From assembly GCF_003148685.1 (NCBI RefSeq), contig NZ_QGGR01000002.1:1-64000 (forward strand): 64,000 bases of DNA, written 5' to 3'. Below, one piece after another: positions 7,800 to 15,035 of this stretch (its first letter is position 1; each line of letters begins with the position of its first letter). The position numbers were made by a program, and so were the translations under genes. The notes under the pieces were generated by a model. That model was not told the DNA's origin. It was given only the letters and a program-made list of their open reading frames with translations, and made no database searches. The stretch comes from Actinoplanes xinjiangensis (lineage in GTDB: Bacteria > Actinomycetota > Actinomycetes > Mycobacteriales > Micromonosporaceae).

Positions 7800-8736
7800 A
7801 GGAGTGGAGGGGGCGGGACGGATCGGGGTCGGGGGTGACGCGTACGTGCGTACGGTCGAGGTCGGCCGGGGTCGGCATGCGGCTGCCCGGAAGCGAGACC
7901 GCGGCCGCGCCCCACGCGAGCCCCTCGGTGAGTGCCGCGGCGCCCCGCGCGCCGGCCGAGAGGAAGCCGGCGAGCAGCGCGTCGCCGGCGCCGACCGTGC
8001 TGCGCGGCACGCTCACCGGGGAGACGCCGGCCAGGACGCCGTCGGCGTCGACGAGGATCGCGCCGTCCGCGCCGAGGCTGGCCAGGACCGCTCCGGCGCC
8101 CGCCGCGCGCAGCCGGCGGCAGGCTTCGATCACGTCGCCGAGGGTGGCCGGTTCCGCTCCGACCGCCTCGGCGAGTTCCTCGCGGTTGGGTTTGACCAGG
8201 GCGGCTCCGGCGGCGACACCGGCCAGCAGTGCCGGGCCGCTGCTGTCGACGGCCAGGCGGCTGCCCGCGCCGACCAGCCGGGAACAGAGGTCGGCGAAGG
8301 CGTCGATGCTCGGGCCGGGCGGCAGACTGCCGCAGATGACCACCCAGTCGGCGTTCGCCGCGGCGTCCAGGACCGCCTTGCTGACCTGGGCGAACTCGGC
8401 GTCGGAGAGGACCGGGCCGGCCTCGTTGATCTTCGTGACGGTGCCGTCCGGCTCGGCCAGGGTGATGTTGGAACGGGTCCGGCCGGCGATCGGCACGGAC
8501 AGCAGGTCGACACCCTCGGCGTTGAGCAGGTCGACGAGTTGTTCACCCTCGGCGCCGCCGGTGGGCACCACGGCGGTGGAACGGACCCCGTTGGCGAGCA
8601 GCGCGCGGGACACGTTGACGCCCTTGCCGCCCGGGTCGATGTGGGAGTCGGCGGCCCGCAGCACCTCACCACGGATCAGGGCGTCGACCTCGAGGGCGCG
8701 GTCCACACTCGGGTTCAGAGTGACGGTCAGGATCAT
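7798..8736 (-). CDS. fruK: PfkB-family hexose-phosphate kinase, 1-phosphofructokinase-like
   Basis: Ribokinase-fold kinase (312 residues) of the 1-phosphofructokinase / tagatose-6-phosphate kinase group. It begins MILTVTLNPSVD, has the GGKGVNVSRAL substrate loop (PfkB signature 1) and the catalytic/anion-hole motif TVGAGDALLAGFL (signature 2). In fructose operons FruK makes fructose-1,6-bisphosphate from fructose-1-phosphate. Here the neighbour is a mannitol-type rather than fructose-type EII, so tagatose-6-phosphate or another keto-sugar phosphate is also possible. It overlaps the DeoR gene by 4 nt (ATGA). Confidence 0.88.
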   Translation of the reverse strand: MILTVTLNPSVDRALEVDALIRGEVLRAADSHIDPGGKGVNVSRALLANGVRSTAVVPTGGAEGEQLVDLLNAEGVDLLSVPIAGRTRSNITLAEPDGTVTKINEAGPVLSDAEFAQVSKAVLDAAANADWVVICGSLPPGPSIDAFADLCSRLVGAGSRLAVDSSGPALLAGVAAGAALVKPNREELAEAVGAEPATLGDVIEACRRLRAAGAGAVLASLGADGAILVDADGVLAGVSPVSVPRSTVGAGDALLAGFLSAGARGAAALTEGLAWGAAAVSLPGSRMPTPADLDRTHVRVTPDPDPSRPLHS

Positions 8737-9494
8737 GCCTTCACCACCCGGATGCCGGTGGCCTCGACCTCGGCGGCCAGATCGTGGTCCAGGCCGTTGT
8801 CGGTGATCAGCAGGTCGAGGTCGGTGAGGGCACCGAACTTGGCCAGGTAGTCATTGCCGATCTTGGTGTGATCGGCGAGCAGCACCACCCGGCGGGCCGC
8901 GGCGATCATCGCCCGCTTGACCGCCGCCTCGGCCGGGTCGGGAGTGGTCATGCCACGTTCGACGCTGCACCCGTTGGTGCCCATGAACGCGACGTCGACA
9001 TACATGTCGGCGAGTGGCCGCAGCGCCCAATCGTCCACGGTGGCCAGAGTCTTGCCCCGGACCCGGCCGCCGAGCAGCAGGACCGTCAGGTTGGGCTTGA
9101 CGCCGAGCGCGGCGGCCAGCACCGGGGAGTTCACCACGACGGTGAGCTCACGGTCGGCCGGGAGCAGCTGGGACAGGCGGGCCGTGGTGGTGCCGGCGTC
9201 CAGGATGATCGCCCCGTCCTCCGGGACCTCGGCGAGGGCGGCCTTGGCGATCCGCTCCTTCTCGCTTATCAGCACCGCGTCCCGGGCGGCCAGGGCGGGC
9301 TCGAAGCCGAGCCGCTCGACCGGGATCGCGCCGCCGTGCACCCGGCGCAGCACACCGGAGCGCTCCAGCACCGTCAGGTCGCGGCGGATCGTCTCGGCCG
9401 TCACCCCGAAGGTCTCGGCCAGCGCGACGACGTCGACCCGGCCCTCGGCACGGGCCCGCCGCACTATCTCCTGCTGGCGTTCCTCCGCGTACAT
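8733..9494 (-). CDS. DeoR/GlpR-family transcriptional regulator of the PTS operon
   Basis: Sugar-phosphate-responsive repressor (253 residues), first gene of the operon. The N-terminal winged helix-turn-helix contains VVALAETFGVTAETIRRDL, the DeoR signature. The C-terminal DeoRC effector domain has ILDAGTTTARL, FMGTNG and LLADHTKIG. The MYAEERQQ start is typical of the family. It is coupled to the kinase gene and probably autoregulates through the CAAA repeats just upstream of its start. Confidence 0.92.
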   Translation of the reverse strand: MYAEERQQEIVRRARAEGRVDVVALAETFGVTAETIRRDLTVLERSGVLRRVHGGAIPVERLGFEPALAARDAVLISEKERIAKAALAEVPEDGAIILDAGTTTARLSQLLPADRELTVVVNSPVLAAALGVKPNLTVLLLGGRVRGKTLATVDDWALRPLADMYVDVAFMGTNGCSVERGMTTPDPAEAAVKRAMIAAARRVVLLADHTKIGNDYLAKFGALTDLDLLITDNGLDHDLAAEVEATGIRVVKA

Positions 9495-9511
9495 CCTTGC
9501 TCACCCGCCTA

Positions 9512-9537
9512 CTTCGTTTTGGCTTTGTCTTTGTTTA
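9512..9537 (-). promoter_or_regulatory. candidate DeoR operator: four CAAA-type direct repeats at 6-bp steps
   Basis: On the minus strand the tract reads CAAAGA, CAAAGC, CAAAAC, GAAG, i.e. a C(A)AA motif repeated every 6 bp just before the deoR start. DeoR-family repressors often bind short direct repeats. Placement between promoter and start codon fits autorepression. Confidence 0.45.
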
Positions 9538-9653
9538 CGCCCGCTTCTGCCCGAGCGCAATATGTCGAAGAGATTTCGGTCTCTTAAATTCGCAGGAGTT
9601 TTCGCTGCAAAACGGGCGGAAATAGGAAAGTCCGGTTGTGTTGGTTTACCGGT
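9538..9653 (-). promoter_or_regulatory. AT-richer promoter region of the PTS operon
   Basis: This is markedly less GC-rich than its surroundings. On the minus strand TTGCAG, a 17-bp spacer and TTAAGA form a promoter candidate. A hairpin AAGAGA / TCTCTT with loop TTTCGG lies at 9568-9585. The start site is not determinable. Confidence 0.4.
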
Positions 9654-10373
9654 CTAGATCAGATGGCGTTCCACGGACACGACCCGCGACGGGGTGCCGT
9701 GCATCACGAGCAGACCGCCCGCCGGGATCGTCGCGTCCACCACGACCGGAGACAACCGGCGCGACAGCTCCTGAAGGGCGCCGAGTTCGGCACAGAGCGC
9801 GGCCGGGCGGCCCATCGCGAACGATTCCTCGACGATTCCCAGCGCGCCGTCCGGATCGGCACCCGGGAACGGATCACCGGCGCCGTACGCGGAGAGGAAG
9901 GAATGCGCCGCGACCGGCCGGTCCCGGATCAGGATGACGCTGCTCGTGCTGACCGGCGCCCGATTCCGCAGTTCGCCGAGAATCCGCACGTCATCGGGCC
10001 GGCTCAGCGCGTCGGCGGCCCGCCCCGGCGGCAGCCAGAGAACGTCGTCGACCTCACCGGAGCCCCCGGAAGGGCAGGTCGCGGCCGGGTCCACCTCGGC
10101 CGCGAAATAGTCGACGTGCTCCGGCCAGCCCTGTTCGGAATAGTCGGTCGCGCCCAGCCACGGGCCCAGCCGGACGGACAGGCCGGACCGTTCGGAGACC
10201 GCCCGCACCGCGGCCGCCACCATGTGCTCACCCGGGGCGGTACGCCCTTTCGGGAAACACCATTCGCCGTGCCGGAGATGCACGACGGCGACCTCCCGCG
10301 CGTTTCCGGTGCCACGCCAGAGAATCGCGCCGGCTCCGGTGACGGGCGCGGAGAACGACGGGCCGAGATGCAC
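9654..10373 (-). CDS. MutT1-like Nudix plus histidine-phosphatase-like protein, both active sites degenerate
   Basis: The 239-residue protein has the two-part layout of mycobacterial MutT1. The N-terminal Nudix fold covers about 1-135 (GAGAILWR, WCFPKGR), and a C-terminal part resembles the histidine phosphatase fold (ends GGLLVMHGTPSRVV). The Nudix box departs from consensus: GRTAPGE is intact, but REUxEE reads RAVSER, losing two key acidic residues. The phosphatase RHG motif reads IRDRP, without the catalytic His. Hydrolase activity is therefore doubtful. It starts with GTG and has no clear ribosome site. It lies 40 nt downstream of the adenylate kinase gene. Confidence 0.65.
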   Translation of the reverse strand: MHLGPSFSAPVTGAGAILWRGTGNAREVAVVHLRHGEWCFPKGRTAPGEHMVAAAVRAVSERSGLSVRLGPWLGATDYSEQGWPEHVDYFAAEVDPAATCPSGGSGEVDDVLWLPPGRAADALSRPDDVRILGELRNRAPVSTSSVILIRDRPVAAHSFLSAYGAGDPFPGADPDGALGIVEESFAMGRPAALCAELGALQELSRRLSPVVVDATIPAGGLLVMHGTPSRVVSVERHLI

Positions 10374-10413
10374 GGCATCACGGTAGGCCCGCGCCCGTCT
10401 TGATCGGAGCGCC

Positions 10414-11082
10414 CTATTCGGGGGAAGGGTGGGGGTAGCCGCGGAAGGCGGGCAGGCCGAGGGTCTTGCGGATGGCCTGCTGCACCTCTTCGAGCGGAGG
10501 ACGCCCGTCCACGTCGTGCACGACCTCCTTGCGCCGGAACTGCTCCAGCACCGGCCGGGTCTTCTCGTGATAGTCGGTGAGCCGGGCCTCCAGCGCCTCC
10601 GGGGTGTCGTCGGCCCGGGTGATCAGCTCGTGGCCGCAGATGTCGCAGCGGCCCTCCACCTCGGGGCGGTCGGCGATCAGGTTGTAGTCCAGGCCGCAGT
10701 TCGGGCAGAGCCGGCGGCTGAGCACCCGGCGGCGCACCTCGTCGTCGGGCAGCTCCAGGTGGATGACGGCGTCGATGTCGTAGCTCTCCATGAAGAACTC
10801 GGCCTGCCGCCCGTTACGGGGGAAGCCGTCGATGATGAACCCGTAGTTCCAGTCGTGGATGCCCATCCGGCGCCGCACCACCTCCTCCACCAGCTCGTCA
10901 CTGACCAGCTCACCGGCCGCCATGATCCGCTTGACCTGCGCGCCCATCTTGGTGTGCTGGCGCACGTGCCAGCGGAAGATGTCACCGACGCTGATGTGCA
11001 CCAGGTCCAGGTCCTCCCGCAGCATCTTGGCCTGGGTGCCCTTGCCACTGCCCTGCACGCCCATGATCACGTACTTGCGCAT
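10414..11082 (-). CDS. adenylate kinase family nucleoside monophosphate kinase, zinc-lid type
   Basis: Transfers phosphate between ATP and a nucleoside monophosphate in the cytoplasm. The P-loop is GVQGSGKGTQAK near the N-terminus, with FIIDGFPRNGRQAEFF as the family signature. The lid carries two C-x2-C pairs (CPNCG and CDICG), as in zinc-binding adenylate kinases. I chose the ATG at 11082 because AGGAG lies 6 nt before it and the P-loop is then at the usual place; upstream in-frame sequence is shadow. The canonical adk normally lies beside secY, so this may be a second copy. It follows the preceding gene by 10 nt. Confidence 0.85.
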   Translation of the reverse strand: MRKYVIMGVQGSGKGTQAKMLREDLDLVHISVGDIFRWHVRQHTKMGAQVKRIMAAGELVSDELVEEVVRRRMGIHDWNYGFIIDGFPRNGRQAEFFMESYDIDAVIHLELPDDEVRRRVLSRRLCPNCGLDYNLIADRPEVEGRCDICGHELITRADDTPEALEARLTDYHEKTRPVLEQFRRKEVVHDVDGRPPLEEVQQAIRKTLGLPAFRGYPHPSPE

Positions 11083-11092
11083 GTGCCTCTCC

Positions 11093-11656
11093 TCAGTCCG
11101 TCGCGCCGAGGCGCAGCGGGCCGGGCGCGAGCCCGGACAACGTGGTCGGGTCGATGCTCCAGGCGCCCGCGACCCGGAACACGTCGCCTTCGGCGACCAG
11201 CACCGATGTCTCCTCGCCGAACTCCTCCGGCAGCCCGGCGGCGCGCTCGGCCGCGTCCGGCTCACCGAACCAGGACGTGACCTCACCGGTCTGCCCCACA
11301 TACCCGAACGTGCGCAGCAGATCACCCGAGTCGGCGCGCTGCCACCGGTGCAGCTCGGTGACCCGGTGGGTGGCGAAGAACTGCACCTCCGCGCCGAGCT
11401 CCGCGGAGAGCGCCACCACGTCCGGTGGGTTCATCAGTGCGCGGCCGACGGCCAGCACCCACGTCCCCCCGGCACCGGGCAGCGGCGGGGTGACCGCGAC
11501 CCGGTCGTCGGTGAGATGAGCCAGGTCCAGCCCGTCGCGCCACGGCACGGTCCCCAGGTCACGCAGGCCGAGCGCCTTCAGGACCGCGCCGGGATCGCCG
11601 CCGGCGACCGCCAGCCACGCCTGCTTGCCACCGAAACCGGTCATGACGTCATTCAT
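11093..11656 (-). CDS. hypothetical protein upstream of the adenylate kinase
   Basis: I do not recognise this 187-residue soluble protein. It begins MNDVMTGFGGKQAWLAVAGG and has no signal peptide or membrane segment. A run of aromatic residues (FFATHRVTELHRWQRADSG) and WSIDPTTL near the end look like conserved core. Its stop lies within the ribosome site of the adenylate kinase gene, so the two are probably co-transcribed. Codon use is like the neighbours. Confidence 0.75.
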   Translation of the reverse strand: MNDVMTGFGGKQAWLAVAGGDPGAVLKALGLRDLGTVPWRDGLDLAHLTDDRVAVTPPLPGAGGTWVLAVGRALMNPPDVVALSAELGAEVQFFATHRVTELHRWQRADSGDLLRTFGYVGQTGEVTSWFGEPDAAERAAGLPEEFGEETSVLVAEGDVFRVAGAWSIDPTTLSGLAPGPLRLGATD

Positions 11657-11675
11657 GGTCCAACGCTATCCGGCC

Positions 11676-12251
11676 CTACGGCCAGCCGTAGTTGCGGCGC
11701 AGGATCGCCGCGATCCGGTCGAAACGGGGACGGTCCAGGACCGCGCCCTCCCGGCGGATGCCGTCCTCGCCGACCTCGATGACCCGGTCCAGGCGGACCC
11801 AGCTCGGCCGCGCGTCGCGGTCCCACTCGCCGGGACCCAGCGCCAGCCAGTCCCGCTGACCGTCCCGCTCACTCTGGCTGGAGAGCATCAGGCCGAGCAT
11901 CGTCCGGGCATCCCGGCCCACCACCAGCACCGGCCGGTCCTTGCCCTGCGACGGATCGTCCTCGTAGGGCACCCACGTCCAGACGATCTCCCCCGGGTCG
12001 GCGTCACCGTCCAGATCGGGTGCGTAGGCGAGGTGGCGGCCCTGCTTCGGAGCGGCCTGCCTGACCACCGCCGGCTTCGCGGAGGCCGGTTTCGGCGCGG
12101 CCCCGGCACGGGGCACGGCGGGCTTCGGCGCCGCCGGCTTCGGAGCGATCTTCTTGGGTACGGCCGGAGCACCCGACCGCGGCGCCGGCGAGGCGGGCCG
12201 TTCCGGTTGTCCGAGAAGTCGTCGAAGGAAGGCTTTCAGCATTTCGAGCAC
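11676..12251 (-). CDS. PemK/MazF-like protein with N-terminal Ala-Pro-Lys linker
   Basis: 191 residues. The first ~70 residues after a short basic helix are Ala/Pro/Lys repeats (PKPAAPKPAVPRAG), a likely disordered linker. The C-terminal ~115 residues resemble the PemK/MazF fold: GEIVWTWVPYEDD, KDRPVLVVGRD and the closing RLDRVIEV. MazF proteins are mRNA endonucleases, but no antitoxin gene is adjacent, and this long actinobacterial form is usually annotated only by similarity. Function is unproven. Confidence 0.7.
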   Translation of the reverse strand: MLEMLKAFLRRLLGQPERPASPAPRSGAPAVPKKIAPKPAAPKPAVPRAGAAPKPASAKPAVVRQAAPKQGRHLAYAPDLDGDADPGEIVWTWVPYEDDPSQGKDRPVLVVGRDARTMLGLMLSSQSERDGQRDWLALGPGEWDRDARPSWVRLDRVIEVGEDGIRREGAVLDRPRFDRIAAILRRNYGWP

Positions 12252-12336
12252 CGGGCCACCCTACGGGCCGGTCCGTCCAGCCGACAGGGCCGAGATCCCG
12301 ATCGCCGCCCCGAGGTCAGCCGGCAGAAGGCGCGGC

Positions 12337-12549
12337 TCACGGACTCCTGAGGTCGAACTCGCCGGCGCACACCCCGGTGAGGAAGGCGGCCCATCCGGCG
12401 CGGCCGAAGACCAGGGCGGCGCCGCCGGGATCCTTGGTGTCGCGGATCGCCACGATGCCGGGGAGATTGACGGCCACCTCGACACAGTCGCCGCCGTTGC
12501 CTCCGCTGCGAGTGCTCTTGTGCCAGACGGCACCCGTCAGGTCAGCCAT
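12337..12549 (-). CDS. DUF397 small protein, partner of the XRE regulator
   Basis: 70-residue protein of the DUF397 family, abundant in streptomycetes and relatives. It opens with WHKSTRSGGNGGDCVEVA, the family hallmark, and continues with VAIRDTKDPGG and a C-terminal F-x-G-V segment. GAGGAG lies 3-4 nt before the ATG. Its start overlaps the end of the upstream XRE gene by 8 nt. Such pairs (WhiJ/BldB-type neighbourhoods) are known in actinobacterial development, where the small protein is thought to modulate its paired DNA-binding protein. Confidence 0.88.
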   Translation of the reverse strand: MADLTGAVWHKSTRSGGNGGDCVEVAVNLPGIVAIRDTKDPGGAALVFGRAGWAAFLTGVCAGEFDLRSP

Positions 12550-13414
12550 CGCTCTCCTCGATGATCGTGCGGATGAGGTCGTCGGAGTCGGCCCGGCTGA
12601 GCGCGACCGCTCCGAGCCGGCCCCAGATCGACTCGTACGTCTCCACCTCCGCGAGCTTATCCAGGTAGAGGGCACCGGTGAGGTTCTCGCAGTAGATGGT
12701 GGTGGGCTCGGGTGACGCGGTGCCGACGGCCGGGAACTCGAGGATGGTGAACTGCCCGGAACTGGCCGCCTGGTGCGGGCCGGCGGCGAACGGGATCACC
12801 CGTACCCCGATGTTGCGCCGGGCCGACATGGTGACCAGATGAGCCAGCTGCTTCCGCATGCCCACGGTGTCCGGGATGGCCCGGCGCAGCACACCCTCGT
12901 CGACGATCACGTCGAGCCCGGGCGCCTCCGGCAGGCGACGGCTGAGCAGCGACTGACGTTCCAGGCGGACGGCCACGGCGCCGGCGACCGCGTCGGGGTC
13001 GGCGTGCCAGCCGCGGAACACGGCCTCCGCGTACTCCCTGGTCTGCAACAGTCCGGGGATCACGCCGGGGGCGTACGAGCGCAGCCGGGAGGCGGCCTGC
13101 TCCATACCGACGTAGAGCTCGAACCAGGCGGGGACGACGTCGCCGTACGCGTGCCACCAGCCTTTGGCCTTGGACTCGGCGGCCAGTCCGATGACCACCT
13201 CGGTGATGTGGCGCGGCGCCGAGTAGACCCCGCACATGGCGATCACGTCGTGCTTGCGGACCGGGACCTCGCCGTTCTCGATCCGGTACATCCGGGCGCG
13301 GGAGAACTCCAGCTCACCGGCGGCGGCCATCAGCGAGATGCCGGCCTGCTCGCGCAACTGCCGCAGCAGCCTGCCGACCTGCCGTTTCGGAACGGTGGAA
13401 CCCGTCTCGTTCAT
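12542..13414 (-). CDS. XRE-family regulator with DUF5753 domain
   Basis: 290 residues. An N-terminal helix-turn-helix covers about residues 10-70 (GRLLRQLREQAGISLMAAA, FSRARMYRIENG), followed by the DUF5753 domain (GLLQTREYAEAV, LSRRLPEAPGLDVIVDEGVLRR, QFTILEFP, ETYESIWGRL). DUF5753 proteins are paired with DUF397 proteins and act as transcription regulators in actinobacteria. I chose the ATG at 13414 because the HTH then begins ~10 residues in; the long upstream extension lacks homology. It overlaps the DUF397 gene. Confidence 0.9.
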   Translation of the reverse strand: MNETGSTVPKRQVGRLLRQLREQAGISLMAAAGELEFSRARMYRIENGEVPVRKHDVIAMCGVYSAPRHITEVVIGLAAESKAKGWWHAYGDVVPAWFELYVGMEQAASRLRSYAPGVIPGLLQTREYAEAVFRGWHADPDAVAGAVAVRLERQSLLSRRLPEAPGLDVIVDEGVLRRAIPDTVGMRKQLAHLVTMSARRNIGVRVIPFAAGPHQAASSGQFTILEFPAVGTASPEPTTIYCENLTGALYLDKLAEVETYESIWGRLGAVALSRADSDDLIRTIIEESDG

Positions 13415-13526
13415 GTGCTGCCGTCCCCCGCGGTGTCCCTCGACGGTCCGGGTGCATCGCACGGGACGATCCGAACGCCCCGCGCGAGACAGCGGGAATC
13501 CAGTGCCGAGATTCTCACCGCACCGG

Positions 13527-13553
13527 CTTGCGACTGAGCCTAAGGCACGCAAG
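13527..13553. promoter_or_regulatory. inverted repeat upstream of the XRE gene
   Basis: CTTGCG, a 15-bp spacer and CGCAAG form a perfect 6-bp-arm inverted repeat ~113 bp upstream of the XRE start. It could be an operator for the XRE regulator. No other evidence is available. Confidence 0.3.
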
Positions 13554-13611
13554 GCTCCACTGTGTAGTCGACGAATCGCACATGGTGAGGGTGCCGGCTC
13601 CCGCCGACGCC

Positions 13612-14451
13612 TCAGCCCTCGACGCGCTCGCGCAGCAGGTCGTACAACTGCCGGTCCTTGACCGCGCTGAACAGCGTGTCGCCGACGCTGCTCAGGATCA
13701 CGAACGGACACGCCCGGTCCGCGCCGGTCAGCGCCCTGTCGACCACCTTGCGGTGGCTGGACACCTCGTAGACGGTCAGCCGGTACTTCCCCTCGACCAG
13801 CGGCAGCACCTTCGATCCCGACGTGCAGTCCCGGATCGGGCGACCCGGCCCGGTCAGGTCCAGGCACGCGACCAACTGGGCGCGCCGTGGTTCCGGTGCC
13901 CACGCCCGGCGTTGCGCGGAGGACCCCGCGAACGCCGCCTGATTCAGGGTGCGGGTCGACCGGTAGTCCACCTCGGCGCCGCCGTCCTCACTGATCAGAA
14001 TCGGATGCGGGGAGTCGCCACGGAACCTCGGCGCCGACGGGTGGTACCAGTTCTGGCACACCAGATGCAGGTCGTCCTCCGTGCGTACCCCCTGATCGAC
14101 CGGCTGCGGGCCGACCGCGACCGGGGCCGAGACAGCGGGGTACGACTTACGGGGCGGCGGCGGAGCCGCCGACGGCGACCGGCCGCCGACGTCGACGAAC
14201 AGGTAGGCGGCGGTACCGAAGAAACCCAGCACGGCCACCGCGACACCCGCGCTGATCAGGTGGGTCCGGCGCCGCCCACGCTTCCGCGCCTCGCCGGTAC
14301 GCACGACGGGCGCCCCGGCCGGAGCCGAGGCGCCGGCGGGGCCGGACGGGACGGCGTCGAACTCCCCCAGCTCGAGGCCGCCGAGCGCGACGAGCCGTGC
14401 GCCGAGTCCCGCCTCGTCCGGCCTCCCCGGTGTTTCCCCTGCCTGTCCCAT
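13612..14451 (-). CDS. hypothetical single-pass membrane protein with an extracellular domain
   Basis: 279 residues, no family recognised. The N-terminal ~55 residues are Pro/Ala/Gly-rich and cytoplasmic, followed by a basic stretch (RKRGRRR) and one hydrophobic segment around residues 65-87 (ISAGVAVAVLGFFGTAAYLFV). A ~190-residue outer domain with four cysteines follows (LVCQNWY, LVACLDL, IRDCTSGS, RACPFVI), suggesting two disulfides. The topology is type II-like (N-in). It is separated from the doxX gene by short tandem repeats. Confidence 0.75.
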   Translation of the reverse strand: MGQAGETPGRPDEAGLGARLVALGGLELGEFDAVPSGPAGASAPAGAPVVRTGEARKRGRRRTHLISAGVAVAVLGFFGTAAYLFVDVGGRSPSAAPPPPRKSYPAVSAPVAVGPQPVDQGVRTEDDLHLVCQNWYHPSAPRFRGDSPHPILISEDGGAEVDYRSTRTLNQAAFAGSSAQRRAWAPEPRRAQLVACLDLTGPGRPIRDCTSGSKVLPLVEGKYRLTVYEVSSHRKVVDRALTGADRACPFVILSSVGDTLFSAVKDRQLYDLLRERVEG

Positions 14452-14495
14452 GATCTGCTCCCCGCCCCGCTCCCAAGGCGACGAACTATATCGAT

Positions 14496-14570
14496 GCGAT
14501 CGCTCTCTTCAGAAGAGGCGATCACTCTCCTCAGTGCATCGCTCTCCTCAGTGCGATGGCTCTCCTCAGA
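14496..14570. repeat. four short tandem repeats (~17-20 bp) ending inside doxX
   Basis: The unit GCGATNGCTCTCCTCAG recurs four times with small changes (14496, 14518, 14536, 14552). The last copy runs into the 3' end of the doxX coding region (stop at 14566). It looks like slippage-derived expansion of the gene end. Confidence 0.6.
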
Positions 14571-14940
14571 AGGCGTAGGGCCCGAACCGCCCCCACACGA
14601 CGAAGGCGGCGAGCACGAAGAGGACCGCGCCCGGAGCGATCGCCTGCCACTCGCCGCGCCGCGCGTGCACCACGATCGCGCCGATCATGGTCAGGGCCAG
14701 GCCGGTCGCCGCCAGCGGCACCAGCACCGGCAGTACGTCGAGAGCCGCCGGGAGGATCAGGCCGATCGCGCCCAGCACCTCCAGTGCGCCGATGCCCTTG
14801 ATCGCCCCCGCGCTGAAGTCCTCGGTCCAGGCCATGCCGGAAGCGGCCAGCTTCTCCTTCGGCTGGGTCAGCTTCATCACGCCGGCACCCAGGAAAGCGG
14901 CGGCGAGCAGGCCCGCGACGACCCACAGGACGATGTTCAT
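14566..14940 (-). CDS. DoxX-family membrane protein
   Basis: 124-residue integral membrane protein with four hydrophobic segments, DoxX/DoxD-like. It has the family pattern LGAGVMKLTQPKEKL near residue 20 and IKGIGALEVLGAIGLILPA in the second helix. DoxX proteins are linked to redox or thiol stress in several actinobacteria. I chose the ATG at 14940 over a GTG five codons upstream because GAGGA lies 4 nt before it. It is divergent from a MarR gene across a 95-bp region with repeated TTGAGTTAAAC boxes, so it is probably controlled by that regulator. Confidence 0.85.
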   Translation of the reverse strand: MNIVLWVVAGLLAAAFLGAGVMKLTQPKEKLAASGMAWTEDFSAGAIKGIGALEVLGAIGLILPAALDVLPVLVPLAATGLALTMIGAIVVHARRGEWQAIAPGAVLFVLAAFVVWGRFGPYAF

Positions 14941-14959
14941 GATTCCTCGACTCACTCGT

Positions 14960-15003
14960 TTGAGTTAAACGCTTGAGCGAACGGTAGGCCGGTTGAGTTA
15001 AAC
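14960..15003. promoter_or_regulatory. candidate MarR operator: two TTGAGTTAAAC boxes 33 bp apart
   Basis: The 11-mer TTGAGTTAAAC occurs at 14960-14970 and 14993-15003, exactly 33 bp (about three helical turns) apart. The first copy is embedded in a near-palindrome CGTTTGAGTTAAACG, and CGCTTGAGCG lies between them. The pair fills the short divergent doxX-marR region and stands out by its AT content. Confidence 0.6.
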
Positions 15004-15035
15004 ATGCAAGTGATCGAGACGGGTAGTATGCGGTC

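Noticed and set aside
10414..11325. 303-residue reading of the adenylate kinase gene
   Set aside because: The first 81 residues come from an antisense-type shadow of the upstream gene. The ATG at 11082 has a strong ribosome site and places the P-loop normally.
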